Counted from the first letter of the stretch, positions 1 to 6,181 are shown. The stretch is DNA of 9,291 nucleotides from Deltaproteobacteria bacterium (GCA_016875155.1 VGSD01000077.1:1-9291); one strand, 5' to 3'. Program-made: numbers and translations. Notes: generated by a model not told the origin, from the sequence alone.

Positions 1-270
1 ATAGGAGGCGATTCGATGCCTTATCAACTGGTGGCTGCAAGCCCTTGAGATTCCTTCAATGGCGAAGGTGAAAGAGGCATGCTCAACCGGACTAATATGT
101 CCCATCCTCATGAGTTTTTCGATAAATGCCCTTTGATCCTTTGCCTCAATCTTATTCTTTAATACCTCGACATCAGAAGGGCTGTAGCAGAGCTTTGCCG
201 CCAGAGCCACTGTTTCTTCTGGGTCAATGGTGTATTTGAGCAGAATGATTTTTAGTCTTGAGCGAGCCAC
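1..270 (-). CDS. thyX: FAD-dependent thymidylate synthase ThyX (N-terminal part, runs off the window)
   Basis: ThyX makes dTMP from dUMP using methylene-tetrahydrofolate, with FAD/NADPH as reductant, in the cytoplasm. The 90 visible residues match the family start: [13 protein letters not shown] near residues 7-19, ALAAKLCYS at about 22-30, [20 protein letters not shown] at 57-76, and [11 protein letters not shown] at 80-90. The last is the beginning of the ThyX signature RHRxxxxxxxS. The gene continues leftward off the window, so roughly the C-terminal 60% is missing. I chose the GTG at 268-270 because the protein-like sequence begins there and a consensus promoter lies just upstream. The frame stays open to an ATG at 349-351, but that extension is AT-rich and unlike any ThyX N-terminus. 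No Shine-Dalgarno precedes the GTG. The gene is divergent from the LUD-domain gene. Identity is very secure; the start is less so. Confidence 0.93.
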   Translation of the reverse strand, partial: MARSRLKIILLKYTIDPEETVALAAKLCYSPSDVEVLKNKIEAKDQRAFIEKLMRMGHISPVEHASFTFAIEGISRACSHQLIRHRIASY

Positions 271-276
271 GCAGAA

Positions 277-306
277 ATTATAACCAGAATGATCGAATTC
301 TGACAA
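277..306 (-). promoter_or_regulatory. Probable sigma-70 promoter of thyX, possibly leaderless
   Basis: On the minus strand TTGTCA (301-306) is followed after 18 nt by a perfect TATAAT (277-282). The expected transcription start, 7 nt beyond the -10 box, is position 270, which is the G of the thyX GTG. This predicts an mRNA with little or no 5' leader, consistent with the missing Shine-Dalgarno. Promoter activity is inferred from sequence only. Confidence 0.6.
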
Positions 307-319
307 ATAAATAAAATTT

Positions 320-347
320 TTGATTTTGTTTAAACATCGATTACAAT
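320..347 (+). promoter_or_regulatory. Possible promoter of the LUD-domain gene
   Basis: TTGATT (320-325) and TACAAT (342-347) are separated by 16 nt in an AT-rich divergent intergenic region. The nonamer ATTACAATA occurs at 340-348 and again at 354-362, a 14-bp direct repeat over the -10 and presumed start region. It could be a second -10 or a small operator. The gene itself has a good ribosome-binding site, AAGGAGG at 371-377, 7 nt before its ATG. This is a moderate match to consensus. Confidence 0.35.
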
Positions 348-384
348 ACATCAATTACAATATAGCGGAGAAGGAGGAAGAAAT

Positions 385-1026
385 ATGGAACAGTGGCAGC
401 AGTGGTTTCAGGAAAAGCAGGTGGAAAGAACGATCAATGCATTGAAGAAGAATAACTTCGAAGCAGTCTTTGTTCCGGATTCGAAATCCGCGTGTGAAGA
501 GGTATTAAAACAGATACCGGATGCAGCAACCGTTGGCGTGGGAGGGTCGGTTACCCTGGCACAGGTCGGTTTGCTCGATAGCCTAGGGAAAAGGAATATT
601 AATTTTATCTGGCCGATGCGGCAGGGTAAAACACCAGATGAGATTTTTGATTTTATCCGAAAATCCCTTTCAGCCGATTTCTTTATTTCAAGCACGAATG
701 CAGTGACTGAGGATGGAAAATTATTTAACGTAGATGCTACTGGAAACCGAGCAGGAGCCATGTTCATCGGCCCCAGGAAGACAATCATCGTTTGCGGAGT
801 AAATAAAATTGTAAAGGATATTGAGGCCGCAGAAAAGAAACTGAAGGAATGGACCGGCCCTCAAAATGCGAAACGGCTCGGACGAAAAACTCCCTGCGTT
901 GAAACAGGGGTGTGTGCGGATTGCAAATCTCCCGATCGGATCTGCAATATCTATGTCACCCTAGCAAAAAAACCCGTGCGCACCGATATCATGGTGATTT
1001 TTGTAGGAGAACAGTTGGGAATCTGA
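385..1026 (+). CDS. LUD-domain (LutC/YkgG-like) protein with C-terminal four-cysteine tail
   Basis: This 213-residue cytoplasmic protein belongs to the LUD/DUF162 family (lactate utilization protein type). Visible family features are the N-terminal helix with ALKKNNFEAVFV (19-30), the glycine-rich GVGGSVTL (51-58), SSTNAVTEDGKLFNVDATGN at 102-121, and IGPRKTIIVCGVNKIV (128-143). Unlike the shorter LutC, it ends with a cysteine cluster C171-x5-C177-x2-C180-x6-C187, a spacing that could bind an Fe-S cluster or zinc. LutC works with the LutA and LutB Fe-S proteins in L-lactate oxidation. No lutA or lutB lies in this window, so involvement in lactate use is only a family-level guess. The start is well supported by AAGGAGG 7 nt upstream. 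The gene is monocistronic here, divergent from thyX and convergent with the acyl-CoA ligase. The family call is secure; substrate and partners are unknown. Confidence 0.85.
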   Translation: MEQWQQWFQEKQVERTINALKKNNFEAVFVPDSKSACEEVLKQIPDAATVGVGGSVTLAQVGLLDSLGKRNINFIWPMRQGKTPDEIFDFIRKSLSADFFISSTNAVTEDGKLFNVDATGNRAGAMFIGPRKTIIVCGVNKIVKDIEAAEKKLKEWTGPQNAKRLGRKTPCVETGVCADCKSPDRICNIYVTLAKKPVRTDIMVIFVGEQLGI

Positions 1027-1032
1027 CCCAGA

Positions 1033-1061
1033 ATTGCGGAATGCGGACCTCGGATTGCGGA
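1033..1061 (+). repeat. Short degenerate tandem repeat (ATTGCGGA units) between convergent genes
   Basis: ATTGCGGA (1033-1040), ATGCGGA (1041-1047) and ATTGCGGA (1054-1061) lie in the 64-bp gap between the LUD gene and the ligase gene. They look like a remnant of a low-complexity octamer repeat array. No good rho-independent terminator is visible in the gap; the only hairpin candidate is a 4-bp stem, GAGC-TTTTT-GCTC, near 1078-1090. Confidence 0.5.
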
Positions 1062-1090
1062 GTTACCCAGTGGCTTTTGAGCTTTTTGCT

Positions 1091-3172
1091 CTATGCACTA
1101 TGCTCTCTGCTTAAAACAAGACGGGCATCGACTGCGGTGGCTCCTTTCTCAAGCGCCATCACTGGATTGATATCAATCCCTTCGATTTGAGGAAAGTCGG
1201 CCATCAACTGAGAGAGCCTGAGAAGCATTTGGACAAGCGCCTCGATATCAGAGGGCGGTTCTCCTCTCACTCCCTTGAGGATGCTTGCCCCTTTCAGTTC
1301 AGAGATCATTTCCGCTGCCTCGGAGCGATTGATGGGAGCCACACGAAGGGAGGTTTCCTTCAGAACCTCCACATAGATTCCTCCCAGGCCAAAGAGGACG
1401 ACCGGTCCAAAAGAGGGATCCCGTTTCGCTCCCAGAATGACCTCCCTTCCGTTTGAAATCATCTTTTGGAGGAGCACGCCGGTCTTATTCCCCGGAGCCA
1501 GGTTCATCATTCTATCGTAATCTTCTTCCGCCTTTTTCAGGGAGTCGATATGGAGCATCACTCCTCCCACATCCGATTTGTGGGAGATCTCCGGAGAGAT
1601 GACTTTCATTGCCACTGGAAATCCCATTTTCCCGAGGGCCTGTTTCAAATCTTCTTTTCTATAAACCACCTGATTGTCGGCAACGGGAATGCCGTATGCC
1701 TGAAGTATTTCTATGGCTTCCGTAAGAGATGGATCCCTTTTCTCTTCAATTGCTTTTTGAAAAACGAGGGAAACGCGACCCTTATCAACAGGGTAAAAAA
1801 GAGGTTCTTCCCTCGAAGTTGTCAATCTACGGTAGTGGTCACTTGAGATGGCCAGAGCGGTTAAGGCGTCCTCGGGTTCCGTGAAGATAGGAAAGTCAAT
1901 TGCTCTCTTGATATAAGCCAGCTCTTCCTCGTCGGTGTTGTATTGAAGGGCAACCGGTTTCTGATAGCGGAAAGAGAGGTCTTTTACAGCCTGGACGAAC
2001 TTTCGGGAAGGTTCTTTTTCCTCTGCTGTGGCACCGTGCATAAAAAGGATTGAATGGACCACCGGAAATCTTAAAGCCTGTTCGAGAATATTGGTGTAGA
2101 GGTCGAAGTTGAAGAGGTCCCCAAGATCGAGCGGATTAGTGGGCTGGATCACCTTTGCCCGAAAAAGGCTGTGAAATTGTTCCTGGAGTTTCGGGTCTGG
2201 AGGAAGAAGACGGAATCCGTGCCGTTCTGCGGAGTCAGCGGCCACGACACCGATTCCTCCGGAGCGGGAGATAATAACTAAGTTTTTCCCTTTACAGGGA
2301 GGCAGGGAGAGAATCTTGACTGCGTTGACAAAGGAGCGAAAATCCTTTGCGCGTATGATGTCGGCTTGTTTCAGAGCCGCATCCACCACCCTGTCATCAT
2401 TGGCCAGTGCTGCGGTGTGAAGTTTTGCAATCTGATGACTTCCCTCTCCGGTATTGGCCTTGTGGATGATGATCGGTTTGGAAGTGGATCGGGCAATCTC
2501 CATCAACTCTTTTCCCCGTTCGAGGCTCTCGAGATAGAGGCCGATAATCTCGGTCTGGTCGTCTGCGATGAGGTACTTCAGGTAGTCGATCTCATTGAGG
2601 TCTAATTTGTTTCCCATGCTCACGATCTTGGAAAGCCCGACATTGGCGCTAATCATGAGGTTTGCATAGGTGAGAAGAACACCTCCGCTTTGGGCCAGAA
2701 GCGAAAATTTCCCTTTTATCACCGGTCCTCTTCTCATCTTGACAAAAGGGACAACAAAGCCATTATGGACATTGGTGATTCCAATACCATTTGGCCCCAC
2801 GATCCGGATTCCCCATTTCCTTGCCGCCTGAAGGACCTTTTTTTCGAGCTCCGCACCCTCTTCCGAATATTCTCTGAAACCACCAGTTTCAATGATGACC
2901 CAAGAGATCTTTTTACGGCCACAGGCTTCGACCAGGTCAGGCACGGTTTGAGCAGGAGTGAGGATGACGGCCACATCAATGCCATCGTGAAGTTGATCTA
3001 TGGAGGTGAGTATCTTTCTTCCAAACATGACGCTCTCTTTTCGTCCTACAAAGAAGATTTCTCCATCGAATTTAAATTCGAAAAGGTTTTCTACGATATT
3101 TCTTGCAAGATTATCCGGTCTTTCTGAGACACCGATCACCACCACTGATTTAGGATAAAAGAGTTGATCCAC
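1091..3172 (-). CDS. Acetate/acyl-CoA ligase (ADP-forming), fused alpha-beta type
   Basis: This 693-residue cytoplasmic enzyme is of the NDP-forming acyl-CoA synthetase (ACD) family, which interconverts acyl-CoA + ADP + Pi and acid + ATP + CoA. Domain order is a CoA-binding Rossmann domain (about 1-135, with SVVVIGVSERPDNLARN), two succinyl-CoA-ligase-like domains (about 150-450, with SLLAQSGG and SRSGGIGVV), and a C-terminal ATP-grasp beta domain (about 465-690). The phosphorylatable histidine is probably His252 in KLHTAALAND, aligned with the usual SHTGAL. A second conserved His is His531 in SPEISHKSDVGGV. The C-terminal EGIDINPVM (664-672) is typical. The start is GTG at 3170-3172, with AAGGAGG 8 nt upstream. 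The gene is transcribed alone, divergent from the toxin-antitoxin pair. The organic acid used cannot be read from the sequence; acetate and branched or aryl acids are the usual ones. Confidence 0.9.
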   Translation of the reverse strand: MDQLFYPKSVVVIGVSERPDNLARNIVENLFEFKFDGEIFFVGRKESVMFGRKILTSIDQLHDGIDVAVILTPAQTVPDLVEACGRKKISWVIIETGGFREYSEEGAELEKKVLQAARKWGIRIVGPNGIGITNVHNGFVVPFVKMRRGPVIKGKFSLLAQSGGVLLTYANLMISANVGLSKIVSMGNKLDLNEIDYLKYLIADDQTEIIGLYLESLERGKELMEIARSTSKPIIIHKANTGEGSHQIAKLHTAALANDDRVVDAALKQADIIRAKDFRSFVNAVKILSLPPCKGKNLVIISRSGGIGVVAADSAERHGFRLLPPDPKLQEQFHSLFRAKVIQPTNPLDLGDLFNFDLYTNILEQALRFPVVHSILFMHGATAEEKEPSRKFVQAVKDLSFRYQKPVALQYNTDEEELAYIKRAIDFPIFTEPEDALTALAISSDHYRRLTTSREEPLFYPVDKGRVSLVFQKAIEEKRDPSLTEAIEILQAYGIPVADNQVVYRKEDLKQALGKMGFPVAMKVISPEISHKSDVGGVMLHIDSLKKAEEDYDRMMNLAPGNKTGVLLQKMISNGREVILGAKRDPSFGPVVLFGLGGIYVEVLKETSLRVAPINRSEAAEMISELKGASILKGVRGEPPSDIEALVQMLLRLSQLMADFPQIEGIDINPVMALEKGATAVDARLVLSREHSA

Positions 3173-3204
3173 TTTTTTTGCCTCCTTTAGAAGAAACCGA
3201 AAAA

Positions 3205-3233
3205 ATCATATCCTCAAATGAGATGGTTTTCAA
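3205..3233 (-). promoter_or_regulatory. Sigma-70 promoter of the acyl-CoA ligase gene
   Basis: On the minus strand TTGAAA (3228-3233) and TATGAT (3205-3210) are separated by exactly 17 nt, each one base off consensus. The expected start is near 3198, just ahead of the ribosome-binding site at about 3181-3187. It stands back to back with the toxin-antitoxin promoter, 38 bp away. Confidence 0.6.
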
Positions 3234-3270
3234 GAAGCAAGAGATGAAATTTTGTACGTTAAGGGCTTTC

Positions 3271-3301
3271 TTGACATCCTCAGATACACATGATATACAC
3301 A
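3271..3301 (+). promoter_or_regulatory. Toxin-antitoxin promoter with overlapping operator-like repeats
   Basis: A perfect TTGACA (3271-3276), a 17-nt spacer and TATACA (3294-3299) with an upstream TG (3291-3292) form an extended -10 promoter. ATACACA occurs twice, at 3284-3290 and 3295-3301, with 11-bp phasing (about one helical turn) across the spacer and -10. Ribbon-helix-helix antitoxins commonly bind such repeats, so autorepression by the toxin-antitoxin complex is the likely control. Confidence 0.65.
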
Positions 3302-3318
3302 ATTTAAGAGGTGATCTT

Positions 3319-3552
3319 ATGACCCGAGTTCAGATCTTATTAGAAGAAAAAGAAGTTAAAGCCCTGCGTCGTCAGGCACAAGAGTCTGGCAAGAGCTATT
3401 CTCAGTTGGTACGGGAAGCTATTGATACGGTGTACACTTCTCGGTTTAGCCAATCTGAGATCGCTCATATGGCCAAGGAAGCAAAACTGGGGAAGGGTGT
3501 TAAAACATTTAAGGATTCAAAATCATTTCTCAAATATTTGTGGAGCCTGTGA
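3319..3552 (+). CDS. Ribbon-helix-helix (CopG-like) antitoxin
   Basis: This 77-residue protein is the probable antitoxin of a type II toxin-antitoxin pair. It would neutralise the downstream toxin and repress its own promoter. The N-terminal strand TRVQILLEE (2-10) is followed by helix EVKALRRQAQESG (12-24) and SYSQLVREAIDTVY (26-39), the usual ribbon-helix-helix layout. The C-terminal half (40-77, ending FLKYLWSL) is probably the toxin-binding tail. I start it at ATG 3319 and not at the upstream in-frame ATG 3178, because AAGAGGTGATC (3306-3316) is an almost perfect ribosome-binding site and the promoter lies at 3271-3299, inside the longer reading. Its TGA stop directly abuts the GTG of the toxin. 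Confidence 0.8.
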   Translation: MTRVQILLEEKEVKALRRQAQESGKSYSQLVREAIDTVYTSRFSQSEIAHMAKEAKLGKGVKTFKDSKSFLKYLWSL

Positions 3553-3831
3553 GTGGAGTACCGAACCAGCCGTGGTTTTGAAAGGATACTGCGGCGTCTC
3601 AGCCCTCCTGAGCGGATGGAAGTTCAAAGGCATGTTGATGCTCTTGTTCGGGCCTTTGAGGTAGATACCTTCCCTGTCGGGTTAGGGCTTAAAAAGCTTG
3701 GAAACTCACTTTGGGAGTTCAGAATCAACCTTTCCCTTCGTATTTTATTCCAGTGGGAAAAACAGTCTATCACATTTCTTTTTATTGGCAATCATAATGA
3801 AGTTCACCAATTTATAAAGCATTATCTTTGA
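3553..3831 (+). CDS. RelE/ParE-superfamily toxin
   Basis: This 92-residue basic protein has the RelE/ParE toxin fold pattern. An N-terminal helical pair (FERILRRLSPPERMEVQRHV, 9-28) is followed by the beta-sheet core KKLGNSLWEFRINLSLRILF (47-66) and ITFLFIGNHNEV (73-84). Conserved positions that look like family residues are Lys47/Lys48, Trp54, Arg57, Arg63 and His81. RelE members cleave mRNA on the ribosome while ParE members poison gyrase; the sequence alone does not decide, though the Arg- and His-rich core leans to an mRNA interferase. The GTG start comes immediately after the antitoxin stop codon, with GGAG at 3542-3545, which implies translational coupling. The gene is intact, so the module may be active. 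It ends 51 bp from the convergent Fe-S gene, with no clear terminator in between. Confidence 0.8.
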   Translation: MEYRTSRGFERILRRLSPPERMEVQRHVDALVRAFEVDTFPVGLGLKKLGNSLWEFRINLSLRILFQWEKQSITFLFIGNHNEVHQFIKHYL

Positions 3832-3882
3832 GTAAATCCCGCCAGAACGTATTGAATTGATTAACGTGGTAAAGAAATCAGT

Positions 3883-4977
3883 TTAGAATTTTCTTTCCCT
3901 TAGAATCTGTTGATGCAATTCTTTGAAGTTTTTTGGGGGGATCGCCTCAGACTTTCTCACCAGTTTGACCGCTTCGAAGGAGCACGGGACGGCGCAAACC
4001 CCGCAGCCGATACACCACTGCTTATCTACCACTGGGAAATCGCCTTCCATCCGGATCACCTTGACGGGACAGATGTCAACGCACGCCCCGCATCCTGTAC
4101 AGAGTTCCTGATCCGTCTCCCTGAGAAAGTAGGTGGCCATCAGGACATCCCTCGGGATTTTCTTTCTCCGGATCGTCCCAACGGACCAGCAACAACATCC
4201 ACAGCAGTTGCACGTATGTTTGATTCCTTCACGGGCATTGTCAACCATATGAACCAGACCCGCCTCTTCTGACTTCTTAATAATGTCAAGAGCCTCCTGT
4301 TTTGTGATCTCTTTTCCTATCCCTTTTTCAATCAGATATTCTGCCAGTTCGTCGTATTTAATACAGTTCTCAAGGGAGTGGTTACATTGCCTCTTCCCGA
4401 GCAACTGGGCGGTTGCCCGGCAAGGGCAACTGACAAGAGCGATTTTACGGACTTTCTTAATCAGTTCTTCCATCATCTCAAACGGGAATACTGCATGACT
4501 CTCAGGTTCAAAAGATGGAGTTGCAGGGACATAACGAAATGCCTTTGTCTCGGTCTCTCCATAAGCTTTCCGGAGTTCCTCATTGCGGGCATATTTGCTG
4601 ATCAGTTCCGCCATCTTTTTCGCATTTGGAGTGTCGAGACCTCGCCAGAAGAAAGTCTGAGGAAAACCATAACCGAATTGCTGAAGGGCATATCCCATCT
4701 CCCCATTGCTCATCCGCTTCGAATAGAGAAGACCCCGCTGAGCGAGATTGGATAAGATCTGCTCCAGTTGATCCTGCGGGAGGTCCAGATGGGGTGCGAT
4801 CTTTGACACCGATGCCGACTCAAAAGGGATTGTCTTTGTGGGAATGGCCAAAGCCACTTCTGCCTCCTGAGGAGTGAAGTTCTCCTTGAGGATTTCAAGA
4901 AGTTCCTCCTTCTCAGGATAACCCATACCCAAGGAGGCAAGATGTTTTGCAAATTTATGATAGATGGTTTCGCTCAT
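3883..4977 (-). CDS. Winged-helix / multi-cluster 4Fe-4S ferredoxin-like protein
   Basis: This 364-residue protein is probably cytoplasmic and without a signal peptide. The N-terminal part (about 1-95) resembles a winged-helix domain (IAPHLDLPQDQLEQILSNLA, 60-79, then RGLLYSKR). The middle carries a first cysteine set, C184-x-C186-x11-C198-x6-C205, then EITKQEALDIIKKSEEAGLV at 223-242 and the very Cys-rich HTCNCCGCCCW (254-264). The C-terminus is a standard two-cluster ferredoxin: CTGCGACVDIC (293-303) and CIGCGVCAVPC (322-332). With 18 cysteines it could hold two [4Fe-4S] clusters plus one or more others. Such proteins occur widely in anaerobes as putative electron-transfer proteins, but no specific role is known to me. 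AAGGGAG precedes the ATG. An intrinsic terminator separates it from the two small membrane genes upstream, so it may depend on read-through or on a weak local promoter. Confidence 0.8.
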   Translation of the reverse strand: MSETIYHKFAKHLASLGMGYPEKEELLEILKENFTPQEAEVALAIPTKTIPFESASVSKIAPHLDLPQDQLEQILSNLAQRGLLYSKRMSNGEMGYALQQFGYGFPQTFFWRGLDTPNAKKMAELISKYARNEELRKAYGETETKAFRYVPATPSFEPESHAVFPFEMMEELIKKVRKIALVSCPCRATAQLLGKRQCNHSLENCIKYDELAEYLIEKGIGKEITKQEALDIIKKSEEAGLVHMVDNAREGIKHTCNCCGCCCWSVGTIRRKKIPRDVLMATYFLRETDQELCTGCGACVDICPVKVIRMEGDFPVVDKQWCIGCGVCAVPCSFEAVKLVRKSEAIPPKNFKELHQQILRERKF

Positions 4978-5010
4978 AGAATTACTCCCTTATAATAAAG
5001 ACCAATTTGC

Positions 5011-5046
5011 AAAAAAAAGAGCAGGGGCTGTCTCCCTACTCTTTTT
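5011..5046 (-). terminator. Rho-independent terminator after the small membrane protein gene
   Basis: The stem pairs 5014-5026 with 5034-5046, with one C-A mismatch (5022/5038) and a 7-nt loop. Read on the minus strand, the hairpin is followed by a run of eight T (5018 down to 5011). The same hairpin is flanked by T on the plus side (5042-5046), so it could work both ways. It lies downstream of the 5093-5311 gene and upstream of the Fe-S protein gene. Confidence 0.75.
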
Positions 5047-5092
5047 ATATATAGGTGGGAATATAAAATTGTCAACTAAGAATCAAGGCCTT

Positions 5093-5311
5093 TTATTCTT
5101 GATATTTCTTTAAATGTTTAATGAGGATGATGAGCATTAGAGGAATGATCGCTCCGACAACGACAACAGCTCCCCCAACCACATAAATGCTTGGGCCAAT
5201 ATCCTCGACCGTCCGTACGACCTGCATCACGGCAATGGAGACCATGGCTGCCAAGATGCACATCAAGATAATGATACTCACTATGTTTGCGGCACTTAAT
5301 TTGATATTCAT
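5093..5311 (-). CDS. Small two-helix membrane protein, function unknown
   Basis: This 72-residue protein matches no family I recognise. Two hydrophobic segments fit membrane spans: about 9-32 (VSIIILMCILAAMVSIAVM at 11-29) and about 42-64 (IYVVGGAVVVVGAIIPLMLI at 42-61). They are joined by a short acidic loop (RTVEDIGPS) and followed by a basic end, KHLKKYQE. A good ribosome-binding site, AAAGGAGG, stands about 5 nt before the ATG, which argues for real translation. It is downstream of the other small membrane gene (5411-5692) by 99 bp on the same strand, and probably in the same transcript, which ends at the hairpin at 5011-5046. It might be a subunit or anchor of a membrane complex, but nothing in the window shows the partner. 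Confidence 0.65.
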   Translation of the reverse strand: MNIKLSAANIVSIIILMCILAAMVSIAVMQVVRTVEDIGPSIYVVGGAVVVVGAIIPLMLIILIKHLKKYQE

Positions 5312-5410
5312 GGCTTCCTCCTTTGTTTAAGAGATCACTGAAATGGATGTCTTACTTGTATCTCGTCTGATGGATAGCCTGTCTATCAATAATCAGAATT
5401 TCCGCTGACC

Positions 5411-5692
5411 TTACTTCTTTACAGGCACGGGCTCCATCCCAGGGACCATCACCTCTTCCTCAGCCTTCTTCTCTTTCTTTAATCCCATGGAAACTGTCGT
5501 CCCGATGAAGCTGAAGAAAAGAATGGCGGCTGGAATCAGCTGGAGTAGAATGATAACCGCCCCAATGGCTACGAAGACCCAGAGGGTGGCTCCTGCCTCT
5601 TTCAGCTCTATGGTCCGAGCAAACGCCGGAGTTGCAAAAAGTGCCGTTAAAGCTCCCACCATCCCTGTTTTTAGCATCTCTCTTGTTTTCAT
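5411..5692 (-). CDS. Small exported/membrane protein with signal peptide, function unknown
   Basis: This 93-residue protein has no recognised family. The N-terminus MKTREMLKTGMVGALTALFA followed by TPAFA (21-25) looks like a Sec signal peptide with cleavage after an Ala-x-Ala at about residue 25. A short segment RTIELKEAG follows, then one long hydrophobic span (about 36-66, WVFVAIGAVIILLQLIPAAI at 38-57). The C-terminal tail is charged (KKEKKAEEE) and ends in a Pro/Val-rich VPGMEPVPVKK. AGGAGG lies about 8 nt before the ATG. It is the first gene after a sigma-54-type promoter (5741-5757) and precedes the second small membrane gene. Signal peptide cleavage could fail, which would leave two membrane spans; the sequence does not decide. 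Confidence 0.65.
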   Translation of the reverse strand: MKTREMLKTGMVGALTALFATPAFARTIELKEAGATLWVFVAIGAVIILLQLIPAAILFFSFIGTTVSMGLKKEKKAEEEVMVPGMEPVPVKK

Positions 5693-5740
5693 GTCTTTTT
5701 CCTCCTCTTTTTGTTTTTTATTAACTTCACCCTCTTATAA

Positions 5741-5757
5741 TGCATTCCGAGTGCCAA
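5741..5757 (-). promoter_or_regulatory. Sigma-54 (RpoN) -24/-12 promoter
   Basis: On the minus strand the sequence reads TTGGCAC-TCGGA-ATGCA. The invariant GG (5754-5755) and GC (5742-5743) are exactly 10 nt apart, and the -24 element is perfect. The -12 element differs from TTGCA by one base. The predicted start is near 5730, which leaves a 38-nt leader to the ATG at 5692. Control by an enhancer-binding protein is implied. Confidence 0.65.
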
Positions 5758-5783
5758 CGTTAACATTTTTAGGTTAAATTTTA

Positions 5784-5796
5784 TAATAAGTTGATA
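5784..5796 (-). promoter_or_regulatory. IHF-type binding site upstream of the sigma-54 promoter
   Basis: Read on the minus strand, TATCAA-CTTA-TTA fits the IHF consensus WATCAANNNNTTR completely. It sits about 54-66 bp upstream of the predicted sigma-54 start, the usual place for a DNA bend between enhancer and promoter. In AT-rich DNA a chance match is possible. Confidence 0.45.
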
Positions 5797-5835
5797 TTAT
5801 GCAGTTTTTTTAAATTACACATCAATCTAAAAAAT

Positions 5836-5848
5836 TGTTTTTAAAACA
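5836..5848. promoter_or_regulatory. Inverted repeat, candidate enhancer-binding-protein site
   Basis: TGTTTT-T-AAAACA is a perfect 6-bp inverted repeat about 106-118 bp upstream of the predicted sigma-54 start. The octamer ATTATGCA also occurs at 5796-5803 and 5863-5870 on plus, and inverted at 5945-5952. Either could be an upstream activating sequence. Assignment is by position only. Confidence 0.25.
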
Positions 5849-6181
5849 GTATGTATTTTATAATTATGCATTAAATAGCAGCAGTTTTTGGTGTATTTTT
5901 ATAACTTATTAAAATAATTAGAAATTATAAGAATAAAAATAATATGCATAATAATTGTTATTATATTCGTCTGATTTTTTCATTTGGATTTACTTGGATT
6001 AACTTGAGAATGACTACTCTAACCTGGTAGGTCGAAGATCCTGGGCTCGAAGAGAAGATTGGGGAGAGGGGATTTAGTAATATTTTTATTGTTCGAAGAT
6101 GACAAATTTACCTTGAAACATTATCTTGTATTTATCGAGGAGACTTCATAAGGAAAGATCAATTTAAATTTTGAAAAAGAG

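Noticed and set aside
349..351. Upstream ATG start for thyX
   Set aside because: The 27 added codons are AT-rich, include the promoter boxes and do not resemble any ThyX N-terminus.
408..788. Minus-strand open frame inside the LUD gene
   Set aside because: It is a shadow of the real plus-strand gene, with a composition typical of an antisense frame.
2690..3127. Long open frame on the plus strand within the acyl-CoA ligase region
   Set aside because: It is antisense to the well-supported ligase gene; its translation shows no family pattern and it has no convincing ribosome-binding site.
3178..3318. N-terminal extension of the antitoxin from ATG 3178
   Set aside because: It would place the strong promoter and operator repeats inside the gene; the ribosome-binding site and the family fold both support ATG 3319.
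5948..5964. AT-only palindrome ATAATAA-TTG-TTATTAT as an operator or terminator
   Set aside because: In such AT-rich DNA a 7-bp palindrome of A and T is expected by chance, and no T run or gene end fits it.
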